A model generated the notes under the pieces. The model was not told the DNA's origin. It saw only the letters and a list, made by a program, of their open reading frames with translations, and did no database searches. A stretch of DNA of 61,696 nucleotides from Labilithrix sp. (GTDB lineage Bacteria > Myxococcota_A > Polyangia > Polyangiales > Polyangiaceae): contig JAHBWD010000052.1 in the NCBI GenBank assembly GCA_019637175.1, forward strand, positions 1 through 61,696, in the 5' to 3' direction. Positions 24,746-32,758 of the stretch are shown piece by piece. Within the stretch, counting starts at the first letter, position 1; every line of letters begins with the position of its first letter. Position numbers and translations under genes: made by a program.

Positions 24746-26179
24746 TCAGCGCGCTTTGGCAGCTCTGCCCTTGGGTCGCGGCGAGGCCTCGGAAGCGCGC
24801 GAAGAGGGCTTCTTCAGGCCTTCTTGCGACACGGTCGCGCTCGCGAGCAAGGCGGCCTCGAGGACCGTTCGGACGGGGACGCGATGCGCTCGAGCGGCCT
24901 CGAGGCAAGCGTCGAATTCGGGTTTTCGCGACGGCGGCCCGAAGGGCCCGTTGGCGATCTTGACGGGGATGACGCCGTACGGCGTCTCCACCTGCTCGAC
25001 GTGCCGCGGCCGTTCGACGCGTGTGACCTCGTGACGGCGGACGCCGAGCGTCGTGCTCTCGCGCAGCATGATGCGCGTGACCGTGTCGGCGAGCGCCGAC
25101 GTCGCGATCGCGCCGAGGAGGTAGGCGGGGCGCCCCTTCTTCATCGTCAGCGGCGTTGCCCACGCGTCGAGCGCGCCCTCGGCGAGCAACGCGTCGATGC
25201 AGCTGCCGAGCAGCTCGCCCGTCGCATCGTCGACGTTGGCCTCGAGGACGACGTGGGTCGCGCTCGAGGCGCTTCGTGTGCTCTCGGCGCTCGTCTCGTC
25301 TCCGAGCACCGCGCGAAGCAGGTTGGGGCGATCGGCGAGATCGGCGGTGCCGGCTCCCCAGCCGGTGCGCTCGGGCGACATCGACGGCCACCGCGTCGCG
25401 CCCTCCGCGTGGGCGCCGACGATCGCCGCGCCCGTCGGCGTCACCAGCTCGAAGGCGATGCCGGCGTCGTACGTCGGGTGCCCGCGGAGGCACTCGACGA
25501 CCGCCGGCGGCGGAAGCGGCAGAATCCCGTGGCGCGCCTTCACCCGGCCGTGCCCCATCGGGAGCGGCGAGACGACGACGCGCGCGCCGATGTGCTCGAG
25601 CGCCGCCGCGCTGCCGACCACGTCGACGATCGCATCGACCCCGCCGACCTCGTGGAAGTGCACGTCGTCGATCGGCATGCGATGGACCTTCGCCTCCGAC
25701 TCGGCGAGCCGGCGGAACGTCGCCTGCGCGCGCGCCTTCACGCCCTTCGACAGATCGGCGCGCTCGAGCATCTTGCGGATCGATCCGTACGTCCGCTCGG
25801 GCTGCTTGCCGTCGACGTGGACGTCGAACGCCGTGGCGACGATGCCGCTGCGTACGCGCGTGGCGAAGTGCACGTGGAACCCGCCGAGCGGGAGCTTGTC
25901 GACCGCGCCGGCGATCACGGCCTCGGGCACGCCGAGGTCGACGAGGGCCGCGATGATCATGTCGCCGGCGAGACCGCTCGGCGCGTCGAGAAAGAGGATC
26001 TTTCCCTTCCCTTCGCCGGCCTTCAGATCGGGCCGCGTGCGGTCGCCGTGGTGATGAGGGTGGTGATGACCGTCGTCGTCGTGAGGGTGGTGATGGTCGT
26101 CGTCGTGGTCGTGATGATGGTGCGTGGGATCGCCGTGGTGGTGACGGTGTGCCCTCCCCTTCGCCTTCTTCTTCGTCAC
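24746..26179 (-). CDS. larC: nickel-pincer cofactor biosynthesis protein LarC
   Basis: LarC inserts nickel into the pyridinium dithiocarboxylic acid mononucleotide to finish the nickel-pincer cofactor first found in lactate racemase. The 477-residue protein shows the family start FLDAPSGLAGDMIIAALVDLG and the middle HFHEVGGVDAIVDVVG signature, and is full length and unbroken (in some species larC is split). An N-terminal extension (about residues 10-48) holds about 20 His with Asp, probably for nickel storage or delivery. The start is a GTG at 26179 that overlaps the larB stop (GTGA), so translation is coupled. The Lys/Arg-rich C-terminus is unusual but short. Confidence 0.93.
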   Translation of the reverse strand: MTKKKAKGRAHRHHHGDPTHHHHDHDDDHHHPHDDDGHHHPHHHGDRTRPDLKAGEGKGKILFLDAPSGLAGDMIIAALVDLGVPEAVIAGAVDKLPLGGFHVHFATRVRSGIVATAFDVHVDGKQPERTYGSIRKMLERADLSKGVKARAQATFRRLAESEAKVHRMPIDDVHFHEVGGVDAIVDVVGSAAALEHIGARVVVSPLPMGHGRVKARHGILPLPPPAVVECLRGHPTYDAGIAFELVTPTGAAIVGAHAEGATRWPSMSPERTGWGAGTADLADRPNLLRAVLGDETSAESTRSASSATHVVLEANVDDATGELLGSCIDALLAEGALDAWATPLTMKKGRPAYLLGAIATSALADTVTRIMLRESTTLGVRRHEVTRVERPRHVEQVETPYGVIPVKIANGPFGPPSRKPEFDACLEAARAHRVPVRTVLEAALLASATVSQEGLKKPSSRASEASPRPKGRAAKAR

Positions 26180-26955
26180 GCCTTCACCCTCTTCTCGATC
26201 TTCCCCCTCCCCCGCAAGATCCTCGCCGCGGCGAACGCGGCGCCGAACCCGTTGTCGATGTTGCACACGGTCACGCCGGAGGCGCAGCTCGTCATCATGC
26301 CGAGCAGCGCCGCGAGCCCGTTGAACGCCGCGCCGTAGCCGACGGACGTGGGCACCGCGATGACGGGGACGTCGACGAGCCCGCCGACGACGCTCGCGAG
26401 CGCGCCCTCCATGCCCGCGATCACGATCACGACGCCCGCGTCTTCGAGCAGCGGGCGCCGGTGGAGCAGCCGATGAATGCCCGCCACGCCGACGTCGAAA
26501 ACGCGCTCGAAGGTGACGCCGAGCATGCGCATCGTCTCGGCGCACTCCTCGGCGACGGGGAGATCGCTCGTGCCCGCGCTCACGAGCGCGACCTTCGCCT
26601 CGGAGAGCGGGGCAATCGGCGACTGCACGAGCGCGCACGTCCGCGCCGCCGGCGCGTGCTCGACGCCCGGGACTTCACGCTTCAGCGCGTCCGCCTTGTC
26701 GGCGTCGATCCGCGTGACGAGCACGTTCTGGCCGAGGCGCGCGAGCTCCTTCGCGATCGCGACGATCTGCGCCGTGCTCTTGCCTTCGCCCAAGATGACC
26801 TCGGGCACCCCCTGCCGGATCGCGCGATGATGGTCGACCATCGCGAAGCCGAGGTCGGCGAACGGCAACTGACGCAGCTCCGCGACCGCGTCGTCGATCG
26901 GCGTACCGCCGCCCTTCACCCGTGCGAGCAGCTCCCTGAGGCGAGATTCGTCCAC
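26176..26955 (-). CDS. larB: nickel-pincer cofactor biosynthesis protein LarB
   Basis: LarB carboxylates and hydrolyses nicotinic acid adenine dinucleotide to pyridinium-3,5-biscarboxylic acid mononucleotide, the first step of the pincer cofactor. The 259-residue protein has the expected length and the PurE-like C-terminal domain: SAGTSDLPVAEECAETMRMLG (about 123-143) followed by the GMEGALASVVGGLVDVPVIAVPTSVGYGA block (about 178-206). The N-terminus (DHHRAIRQGVPEVILGEGK) is also typical. It is coupled to larC by a 4-bp overlap. The sulfur-inserting LarE is not in this window. Confidence 0.95.
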   Translation of the reverse strand: MDESRLRELLARVKGGGTPIDDAVAELRQLPFADLGFAMVDHHRAIRQGVPEVILGEGKSTAQIVAIAKELARLGQNVLVTRIDADKADALKREVPGVEHAPAARTCALVQSPIAPLSEAKVALVSAGTSDLPVAEECAETMRMLGVTFERVFDVGVAGIHRLLHRRPLLEDAGVVIVIAGMEGALASVVGGLVDVPVIAVPTSVGYGAAFNGLAALLGMMTSCASGVTVCNIDNGFGAAFAAARILRGRGKIEKRVKA

Positions 26956-27010
26956 GGACGCTCTTTAGCGCATTTCCTAGCTGAAAGCCGACCGCTGAAA
27001 GCTGCTAGCT

Positions 27011-27568
27011 ATGGGACCGATGCCGCTGCTCCTCGCGATCCCGGTCGGTCTGCTCCTCGGCATGACCCTCTCGTGGCTCGCGAGGGTGGAGCTCGCGCGC
27101 TCGGAGGTCCCGCTCGTCCTGGCCCGGCCGTTCCTCGTGGCCTTGGGGCTCGGCGTCCTCGTGTTCGCCCCCGTCGTGGGCTACTTCGCGGCGCTCCACG
27201 GCGACTGGGCCTACCTCTACCTGGTCCGGTGGAGCCGCGTTCCCTCCGCGGTCGATCTCCTCCTCGTCTTCCTCGCGGGGGCGCAGGTCCCCCTCGGCTT
27301 CGCGCTCGCGTCGCCGCTCGCGATCGCGAAGCGGGGTACGCGGCTGATGCAGATCTCCGCCGGCATCACCGCGTTGCTCGTCATCGCGTGTGCGCTCTGC
27401 GCGCGGCGCCTCTCGGTGAGCGCGTCGTTCAACCAATTCCACGGTGGATTCGGCGCGATGCCCCTCGGCCGGAGCTCACTCGGCCGCGGCGTCCTCTTGA
27501 GCTGGACCGCTCTCGCCCTCGCCTACGCGTGGAGCGTCCACGCGCTCCGTGCGCCGCGGACCCGCTGA
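27011..27568 (+). CDS. small multi-pass membrane protein, unknown function
   Basis: The 185-residue protein has about five hydrophobic segments (residues 5-23, 37-62, 77-98, 108-130 and 155-175). It has no enzymatic motif that I can recognise. It is divergent from larB with only 55 bp between the starts; that gap holds two direct copies of gctgaaagc. The next gene follows after 49 bp on the same strand. Confidence 0.72.
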   Translation: MGPMPLLLAIPVGLLLGMTLSWLARVELARSEVPLVLARPFLVALGLGVLVFAPVVGYFAALHGDWAYLYLVRWSRVPSAVDLLLVFLAGAQVPLGFALASPLAIAKRGTRLMQISAGITALLVIACALCARRLSVSASFNQFHGGFGAMPLGRSSLGRGVLLSWTALALAYAWSVHALRAPRTR

Positions 27569-27617
27569 ATCGGTGCAACGGGGTCGAGCCTCGGCGGCGT
27601 GCTAAACAAGAAGGAGC

Positions 27618-28229
27618 ATGTGGGTCCGCGGTGCGGCCATTCGACCTGTTCCTTCCTATGCGGTCGTCGACCGTGAGGTGCTCGACCGGATCGAAGAGGA
27701 GCTGGCCGCGAACGGGCTCTCGCCGAAGTCCGATCTCGACGACGCGTTCGGCCGCTTCGAGGAGACGCAGAGCGCCTTGGCGCAGCAGGCCGCACAGGTG
27801 CTCGCGCGCCCACTCGACGAGACGGCGCTCGCGCTCGGCTACTTCCTCACGATCGCGGTCTGGCTCGCGTTCGAGCGCGCGTTCGGCTCGCGCCTCGGCG
27901 AGGTGAGCGAACAGCAGCTCGAGGCGGCCGAGAGCGCGCTCACCCTCGAAGAGGAGCTGCGCGCGACCCACGCCGAGGAGCCGCTCGAGCTCGAAGACGT
28001 GATGGCCATCGAGCAGCCGGGCGTGCTCGCGTTCGTCAACGAGCACGTCGAGGCGGCGCTCGAGCCGCCGGAGGAGGCCTCGGGCAAAGAAGGCTCGAGC
28101 GAGCCGCCGCGCGAGGTCGACGTCGACGACGTTCACGCCGTCTACCGGAGCGTGCTCGTGTTGACGCTGGCCCTGTCGCATGCCGTATCGCCGGCGACCG
28201 GCGCGCGCCCGCGGGAGATGCTCGCCTGA
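27618..28229 (+). CDS. hypothetical acidic protein
   Basis: This 203-residue, strongly acidic, mostly helical protein has no signal peptide. One mildly hydrophobic stretch (about 75-90, ALGYFLTIAVWLAFERAF) could be a buried helix. The last third is rich in Glu and Pro. I do not recognise a family. It lies 24 bp before the dehydrogenase gene on the same strand, so co-transcription is likely. Codon use is like its neighbours. Confidence 0.65.
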   Translation: MWVRGAAIRPVPSYAVVDREVLDRIEEELAANGLSPKSDLDDAFGRFEETQSALAQQAAQVLARPLDETALALGYFLTIAVWLAFERAFGSRLGEVSEQQLEAAESALTLEEELRATHAEEPLELEDVMAIEQPGVLAFVNEHVEAALEPPEEASGKEGSSEPPREVDVDDVHAVYRSVLVLTLALSHAVSPATGARPREMLA

Positions 28230-28253
28230 CACCTCGTGGTAGCGTGGGGCGCG

Positions 28254-29291
28254 ATGCAGACCGAAGCGATGGTGATGCGGGCCACGGGCGGGCCCGAGGT
28301 CCTCGAGCGCGCGACGATCGATCTGCCCGATCCCGGCCCGCGTGAGGTTCGAATCCGCGTGCGCGCGGTCGCGCTGAATCACATCGACCTGTGGGCGCGC
28401 CGCGGGCTGCCGCACTTCCGCTACGAGTTCCCCCACCGGCTCGGCGCGGACGTCGTCGGCGAGATCGACGCGCTCGGTCCCGGCGCCAAGGGCGCGAAGG
28501 TCGGCGACCGTGTCGTCGTCAACCCAGGCCTCTCGTGCGGCGCCTGCGAGCGCTGCCTTCGCGGTGAAGACAACTTCTGTCGTAACTACCGCATCATGGG
28601 CGAGAACACCCAGGGCGGCTACTCGCGGCACATCGTCGTCCCCGACGCGAACCTCTTGCCGATGCCGAAGGGCCTCTCGTTCACCGACGCCGCGGCCATC
28701 CCGCTCTGCTTCCTGACGGCGTGGCAGATGGTGGTGCACAAGGCGGAGGTGCGGGTCGGTCAGACGGTGCTCGTGCAGGCCGCAGGCAGCGGCGTTTCGA
28801 GCGCCGCGATCCAGATCGCGAAGATGCTCGGCGCACGCGTCCTGACGACCACGAGCACCGACGAGAAGGCCGCGCGCGCCAAGGCGCTCGGCGCCGACGA
28901 GGTCATCAACTACACGACGCAAGACTTCGTCGCCGAGTGCAAGCGCTTGACCGACAAGAAGGGCGTCGACGCGATCATCGAGCACGTCGGCGGCGACGTC
29001 TTCGCCAAGAGCATCCTCGCCGCTGCGTGGGGCGGGCGCATCGTCACGTGCGGCGCGACGACGGGCTTCACGCCCACGATCGATCTGCGCCACGTCTTCT
29101 TCCGGCAGGTCGAGATCCTCGGCTCGACGATGGGCTCGAAGGGCGACCTTTTCGCGATCTTGCGGCTCGTCGAGGCAGGAAAGCTGAAGCCGGTCGTCGA
29201 TCGCGTGATGCCGCTCTGGAGCGCCGTGGAGGCGCACCAGCTCCTCGAAGACAGGAAGGTGTTCGGCAAGATCGTCCTCGAGGTGGATTGA
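28254..29291 (+). CDS. zinc-binding dehydrogenase / quinone oxidoreductase-like (MDR superfamily)
   Basis: The 345-residue protein is a medium-chain NAD(P)-dependent oxidoreductase. It carries the GROES-like N-terminal domain with ALNHIDLWARRGLP and LGADVVGEI, a structural zinc lobe (CGACERCLRGEDNFC, about 94-108) and a Rossmann domain with VLVQAAGSGVSSAAIQIAKMLGARV (about 160-190). The quinone-reductase-like nucleotide loop together with an intact zinc lobe is typical of the broad 'zinc-binding dehydrogenase' group. The ATG at 28254 (MQTEAMVMR) is preferred to one six codons upstream, as homologous proteins begin at this point. The substrate is unknown. A small lipoprotein gene follows. Confidence 0.87.
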   Translation: MQTEAMVMRATGGPEVLERATIDLPDPGPREVRIRVRAVALNHIDLWARRGLPHFRYEFPHRLGADVVGEIDALGPGAKGAKVGDRVVVNPGLSCGACERCLRGEDNFCRNYRIMGENTQGGYSRHIVVPDANLLPMPKGLSFTDAAAIPLCFLTAWQMVVHKAEVRVGQTVLVQAAGSGVSSAAIQIAKMLGARVLTTTSTDEKAARAKALGADEVINYTTQDFVAECKRLTDKKGVDAIIEHVGGDVFAKSILAAAWGGRIVTCGATTGFTPTIDLRHVFFRQVEILGSTMGSKGDLFAILRLVEAGKLKPVVDRVMPLWSAVEAHQLLEDRKVFGKIVLEVD

Positions 29292-29315
29292 CCGGCGAGG
29301 CTTGAAACCCGCCGG

Positions 29316-29334
29316 GCCGGAGCTAGAGTCCGGC
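29316..29334 (+). other. hairpin between dehydrogenase stop and lipoprotein start
   Basis: GCCGGA (29316-29321) and TCCGGC (29329-29334) can pair around a 7-base loop. It lies 24 bp after the dehydrogenase stop and ends two bases before the ATG of the next gene, where a ribosome-binding site should be. It could attenuate or hide the start; no U-tract follows, so it is not a classical terminator. Confidence 0.4.
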
Positions 29335-29336
29335 AG

Positions 29337-29597
29337 ATGAGGCGTGCCTTCGTCCTCCCGCTTCTTGCGCTCGCGGCGGGCCTCGCCACCGCGGCGTGCG
29401 ACGGCCGCGACGGCGGGCGCTGCGGAACGAGAAATCGTGTGGCCGACGATGACGACGACGGGCCGCCGGCCGTCGTCGCCGACGGCGGAGCAGACTCGTC
29501 GAGCGAGGGTGGGCGCACGCTCGCCGACGCCCAGGTCGGCGAGCCCGACGCCTCGCAGGATCCCGGCGACGCCGCAGACGAGGGCGAAGACCCTTAG
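29337..29597 (+). CDS. small lipoprotein, Asp/Ala-rich
   Basis: This 86-residue protein has a clear signal peptide and lipobox (LATAACDGRDGG, Cys about residue 21). The mature part is short and acidic, rich in Asp, Gly and Ala, with one more Cys. It has no fold of its own and may be a surface-exposed tail or a remnant. The DNA just before the ATG forms a hairpin instead of a clear ribosome-binding site. Confidence 0.6.
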   Translation: MRRAFVLPLLALAAGLATAACDGRDGGRCGTRNRVADDDDDGPPAVVADGGADSSSEGGRTLADAQVGEPDASQDPGDAADEGEDP

Positions 29598-29616
29598 CTC
29601 GGCGCCCTGACCGACG

Positions 29617-30291
29617 TCAGGCGTCTTCGACGACGATGAGGACGGGCCCGAGGCTCACCATGTCGCCGGCGCGCAGCGACGCGCCCGCGACGAAGGCGCC
29701 GTTGACGAGCAGGCCGTTCGTCGAGCCGAGATCGAAGATCACCCAGCCGCTCTCGCCGCGCTCGAGCATCGCGTGACGGCGCGAGACACCTTCTTGCTCG
29801 ATGACGAGGTTCACGTCGGCGGCGGCCATCCGACCGATGACGAACGGGTCGCGATCGACGCGCCAGCGGCGCCCCCCGACGACGAGCGCGATCGTCGGCT
29901 GGAGGCCCTTGTCGGCGGGCGCCTCTTCGAGCGCGACGCGCGACGCCCACTCCTCGGTCGGCGCCATCACCTCGTCGGTCGGGTCTTCGTCGTCCTTCCC
30001 GGCGGGCGCCGGCACCGTCGCCGAGACCACGGGCGCGACGTCGGAGACGAGCGCGCGTCCCTCGACGAGCGGCGGCGGTGGGGCAGTCGGGAACGAAGAA
30101 GCGCGCGCCGCCGCTTGGGTCTCCGCGAGGAGCCGCTGCATCGCCTCGCCGAGCAGCCAGTCGACCGAGCAGCCGAGCGCCACCGCGCGAGCCTCGAACT
30201 CGGCGTAGAGCGCGTCGCCGCACTCGAACGAGCGCGCTCGCGCGCCGTCCTCTCGGCGCGCTGCGCGCACGCGCCGCTTTCGTAGCGTCAC
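29617..30291 (-). CDS. ribbon-helix-helix-like/FHA fusion protein
   Basis: The 224-residue protein joins two parts. The N-terminal segment (about residues 15-55, SFECGDALYAEFEARAVALGCSVDWLLGEAMQRLL) has the strand-helix-helix pattern of ribbon-helix-helix DNA-binding proteins, with basic residues before it. The C-terminal FHA domain (about 135-224) has FVIGRMAAADV, SRRHAML and GSTNGLLVNG. It may be a DNA-binding protein controlled by phosphothreonine binding. I prefer the GTG at 30291, which has GGAG six bases upstream; an ATG at 30411 would add 40 Arg/Ser-rich residues. The gene is separate from the large FHA operon and is convergent with the small lipoprotein gene. Confidence 0.8.
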   Translation of the reverse strand: MTLRKRRVRAARREDGARARSFECGDALYAEFEARAVALGCSVDWLLGEAMQRLLAETQAAARASSFPTAPPPPLVEGRALVSDVAPVVSATVPAPAGKDDEDPTDEVMAPTEEWASRVALEEAPADKGLQPTIALVVGGRRWRVDRDPFVIGRMAAADVNLVIEQEGVSRRHAMLERGESGWVIFDLGSTNGLLVNGAFVAGASLRAGDMVSLGPVLIVVEDA

Positions 30292-30773
30292 TCCCCTCTC
30301 CACGGCGACGCCTTCTAGCGCACGATCGCTTTTCGTCCAGCGATCGGACGCAGATTTCCGCTCTCGTTTCGGAGAGTTCACGCACATCGAAAACGGCCGC
30401 TGCCGTCGCACGAGCGCGCCTCGCGCGCGGCGCTGATCCCCCGTATCGACGCGACGATCCCCCCTTCAGTGTCCCGCGCGCGAGCCAGTGTGCCGCGCGC
30501 GAGCCCGCGGAGAGCCGATCGTAGCCGGGGAAGAAGCAACGCGAGGCGGGGGAAGAGCACGCGGAAGCGGGGGACGACCGCGCGGAAGCGGGGGAAGAGC
30601 ACGCGGAGGCGGGGGAGAAGCCGCGGGAGCGAGGGGGCGTCCCGCCAGGGCGGGGGGAACCGTCGCGCGTCGCCGAGGACGACCGGGCGGTGCGAGGGCA
30701 TGCGCGCGAGAAGCACCGAACGGCGGGCGAGACCTGTCGCGGCGTCGTTTCGTGGCTACTGTGAGCGACTCGA
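30292..30773. other. 482-bp intergenic region between RHH-FHA gene and rtcB
   Basis: No convincing gene is seen here. The region holds a ~20-bp near-duplicate (gtgtcccgcgcgcgagcc / gtgtgccgcgcgcgagcc) around 30469-30506 and a 21-bp minisatellite at 30527-30630. Short frames exist on both strands, but their composition follows the repeat. It should include the divergent promoters of the two flanking genes, although no clear -35/-10 pair stands out. Confidence 0.7.
30527..30630. repeat. non-coding 21-bp minisatellite, 5 imperfect copies
   Basis: Four 21-bp units begin at 30527, 30548, 30569 and 30590, and a 20-bp unit begins at 30611. The consensus is gggggaagagcacgcggaagc. The + strand is purine-rich. 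Read on the minus strand, the units would encode a seven-residue PRFRVLF-like repeat, but no plausible gene contains it. Confidence 0.92.
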
Positions 30774-32279
30774 ATGACCCGGGAGCTCGTTCACGAGGCG
30801 GATTGGAAGCGGCGCGCGGCGTGGTCGGACGACGGCTACTTCCGCCTCGCCACCGGCGACACCGGTGACGTCGAGGTGCGCCTCTTCGTGACCCAGAGCC
30901 TCCTCACGGAGGCCGAGCCGACGCTCTACCGGCAGATCGTGAACGCCACCCGATTCCCCGGGGCGCGCCTCGTCGCCATCACGCCCGACGTCCACTACGG
31001 CTACGGCGTCCCCGTCGGCTGCGTGATCCTCACCGATCGCGCCGAGGGCGCAGTCGCCATGGGCCCCGTCGGCTTCGACATCGGCTGCGGGATGATGAGC
31101 GCGCGGAGCAACGTCTCGGCGGATCTGGCGACGCCGGATCGCAAGCTCGAGTTCAACCGCGAGGTCTCGAAGCGCGTCAGCCTCGGGGCCGGCGGCAAGA
31201 GCGTGAAGCTCGGCAAGCTCGGCGAGAAGGAGCTCCAGGAGCTCGTCCGCGGCGGCGCCGAATACTACGTCGACAAATACGGGGCCGAGTTCGATCGGAG
31301 CCGCGCCGAGCGGCACCGCATTCCCGTGCGCGACGAGTGGGACATCCCGTGGGGCGGCAAGGGCTCGCCCGAGCGCGGCCTCGACCAGCTCGGGTCGCTC
31401 GGCGGCGGCAACCACTTCATCGAGCTCCAGCGGTGTGAAGACACCGGCACGCTCTTCGTCCAGGTCCACACGGGCAGCCGAGGGTTCGGCCACGGCCTCG
31501 CGACCAACTACTTCCAGATGGCGAAGGACGAGCGGCCCGAGCTCAAAGACATCGACCTCGGCTACTTCACGCCCGAGTCGAAGCACTTCGCCGACTACCT
31601 CGCGGCGGTCGCCGCCGGCGGCAACTACGCCATCCTGAACCGCCTCGTCATCTACGAGCAGATCGCCGAGGCCTTCCGCAAGGTGTTCAAGGAAGACCTC
31701 GAGCTCATCTACGAGATCAGCCACAACCTCGTGCAAGCCGAGGAGCACCCGGACTTCGGCGAGGTCTGGGTCCACCGCAAAGGCGCGACGCGCGCCTTCC
31801 CCGCCGGGCACCCCGCGCTCGCCGGAACGATGTGGGAGGGCACCGGGCACCCCGTGCTCATCCCGGGATCGAACCGCGACTACAGCTACGTGCTCATGCC
31901 CGAGCCGGGCGCGGCGAAGAGCGGCTTCTCCGTCAACCACGGGGCGGGCCGCCGCATGTCGCGCGGCGAGGCGATGCGCCAGCTCGATCAGCGCAAGGTC
32001 GACGAGCAGTACCGCCGCGACGGGATCCTCGTGAACCTCGACGGGCGCGTTCCGCTCGACGAGTCGGGCCAGTGCTACAAGAGCGCCGAAGAGGTCGTCG
32101 CCGCGGTCACCGCCGCGGGCCTCGCGCGCATCGAGCACACGCTCTGGCCGCTCGCTTCGATCAAGGGCAACGAAGAAGGGGCGGCGCGCGCGCGGCAGCG
32201 CGAGAAGAAGGGGAAGGAGCGCGCACGCGACGCGGCGCGCGACGCCGAGCGCGCGCGCAAGACGAAGGGCCATTACTGA
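30774..32279 (+). CDS. rtcB: RtcB-family RNA ligase
   Basis: RtcB joins RNA with 2',3'-cyclic phosphate (or 3'-phosphate) to 5'-OH ends, using GTP and Mn. The 501-residue protein has the signature GFDIGCGMM (metal ligands Asp102 and Cys105), GGGNHFIE (211-218, with Asn and His ligands), HTGSRGFGHG, the SHNLV and HRKGATRAFPAG metal/guanylate region, and VNHGAGRRMSRGEA, which includes the His that becomes guanylylated. Its length is normal for the longer bacterial forms. The C-terminal ~35 residues are a Lys/Arg/Ala tail that could bind RNA. No archease or RtcA is adjacent and no sigma-54 RtcR-type regulator is seen. Two tiny membrane proteins follow on the same strand. Confidence 0.95.
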   Translation: MTRELVHEADWKRRAAWSDDGYFRLATGDTGDVEVRLFVTQSLLTEAEPTLYRQIVNATRFPGARLVAITPDVHYGYGVPVGCVILTDRAEGAVAMGPVGFDIGCGMMSARSNVSADLATPDRKLEFNREVSKRVSLGAGGKSVKLGKLGEKELQELVRGGAEYYVDKYGAEFDRSRAERHRIPVRDEWDIPWGGKGSPERGLDQLGSLGGGNHFIELQRCEDTGTLFVQVHTGSRGFGHGLATNYFQMAKDERPELKDIDLGYFTPESKHFADYLAAVAAGGNYAILNRLVIYEQIAEAFRKVFKEDLELIYEISHNLVQAEEHPDFGEVWVHRKGATRAFPAGHPALAGTMWEGTGHPVLIPGSNRDYSYVLMPEPGAAKSGFSVNHGAGRRMSRGEAMRQLDQRKVDEQYRRDGILVNLDGRVPLDESGQCYKSAEEVVAAVTAAGLARIEHTLWPLASIKGNEEGAARARQREKKGKERARDAARDAERARKTKGHY

Positions 32280-32321
32280 AGGCTGGAAACCGCGGGTATC
32301 TTGGGCTATTAGCTACCCATC

Positions 32322-32486
32322 ATGCAGCGTGGCTCTGCGGAGATCTTTCTCGGGCTCGGTCTGATCCTCGTCGGGATCCTCGGGCTCAAGCTGACTGACA
32401 TGAACCTCTTCTGGGCGCTCATCGCGCTCGGCGCCGCCATCGGCTCGAAGGGCGGCATCTCCGTCTCGCAGCGCGCGCGCGTCTAG
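32322..32486 (+). CDS. 54-residue membrane protein
   Basis: A short reading frame with ATG at 32322 and TAG at 32484-32486. It encodes two hydrophobic segments (about residues 8-24 and 28-41) split by a KLTDMN turn, and ends in a basic tail. It has normal third-position GC. The next small membrane gene starts 8 bp later, so the two form a pair. The function is unknown. Confidence 0.6.
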   Translation: MQRGSAEIFLGLGLILVGILGLKLTDMNLFWALIALGAAIGSKGGISVSQRARV

Positions 32487-32494
32487 TCCGACGC

Positions 32495-32689
32495 ATGCGC
32501 CCAGGGATGGGACACCTGATCGTGGGCGTGCTCCTCCTCGGCAGCGGAATCGCCGTCACCGTCTCGTCCGAGGCCGTCATCGCGTACGGCGCGATCGTCG
32601 TCGGCGCGATCGAGATCGGCCGTGGCGCGTTCATCCTCCTTCGCGGCAGCGGCGCGAGCGACTCGGAGCGGCGTAGCGGCCGCGATTGA
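32495..32689 (+). CDS. 64-residue membrane protein
   Basis: This short protein has two hydrophobic segments (about residues 7-24 and 29-50) and an Arg/Ser/Asp-rich C-terminus. It resembles the preceding 54-residue protein in size and hairpin build but not clearly in sequence. It lies between rtcB and the MoxR operon and could belong to either transcript. The function is unknown. Confidence 0.6.
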   Translation: MRPGMGHLIVGVLLLGSGIAVTVSSEAVIAYGAIVVGAIEIGRGAFILLRGSGASDSERRSGRD

Positions 32690-32758
32690 TTCGCGGGAAT
32701 CCCCGCGGGCGCTGGGTGGTTTCGGCCTCACCGTCGCTCGTGGTAGGACGGGCCTTCC

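Noticed and set aside
26041..26160. Repetitive gtggtgatg tract, first suspected to be a CRISPR-like or satellite array
   Set aside because: It encodes the His/Asp-rich extension of LarC, with irregular spacing.
26980..27008. Direct repeat gctgaaagc and near-palindrome agctgctagct between larB and the next gene
   Set aside because: Too short and too imperfect to be called an operator or attachment site; no mobile element is near.
28346..28356. GGTTCGAATCC, identical to a tRNA T-loop
   Set aside because: It lies inside the dehydrogenase reading frame, and no acceptor stem, anticodon arm or CCA can be placed around it.
30378..30716. Minus-strand frame encoding PRFRVLF heptad repeats
   Set aside because: The repeats come directly from the 21-bp minisatellite; there is no good start, no domain, and it overlaps the upstream region of the RHH-FHA gene.
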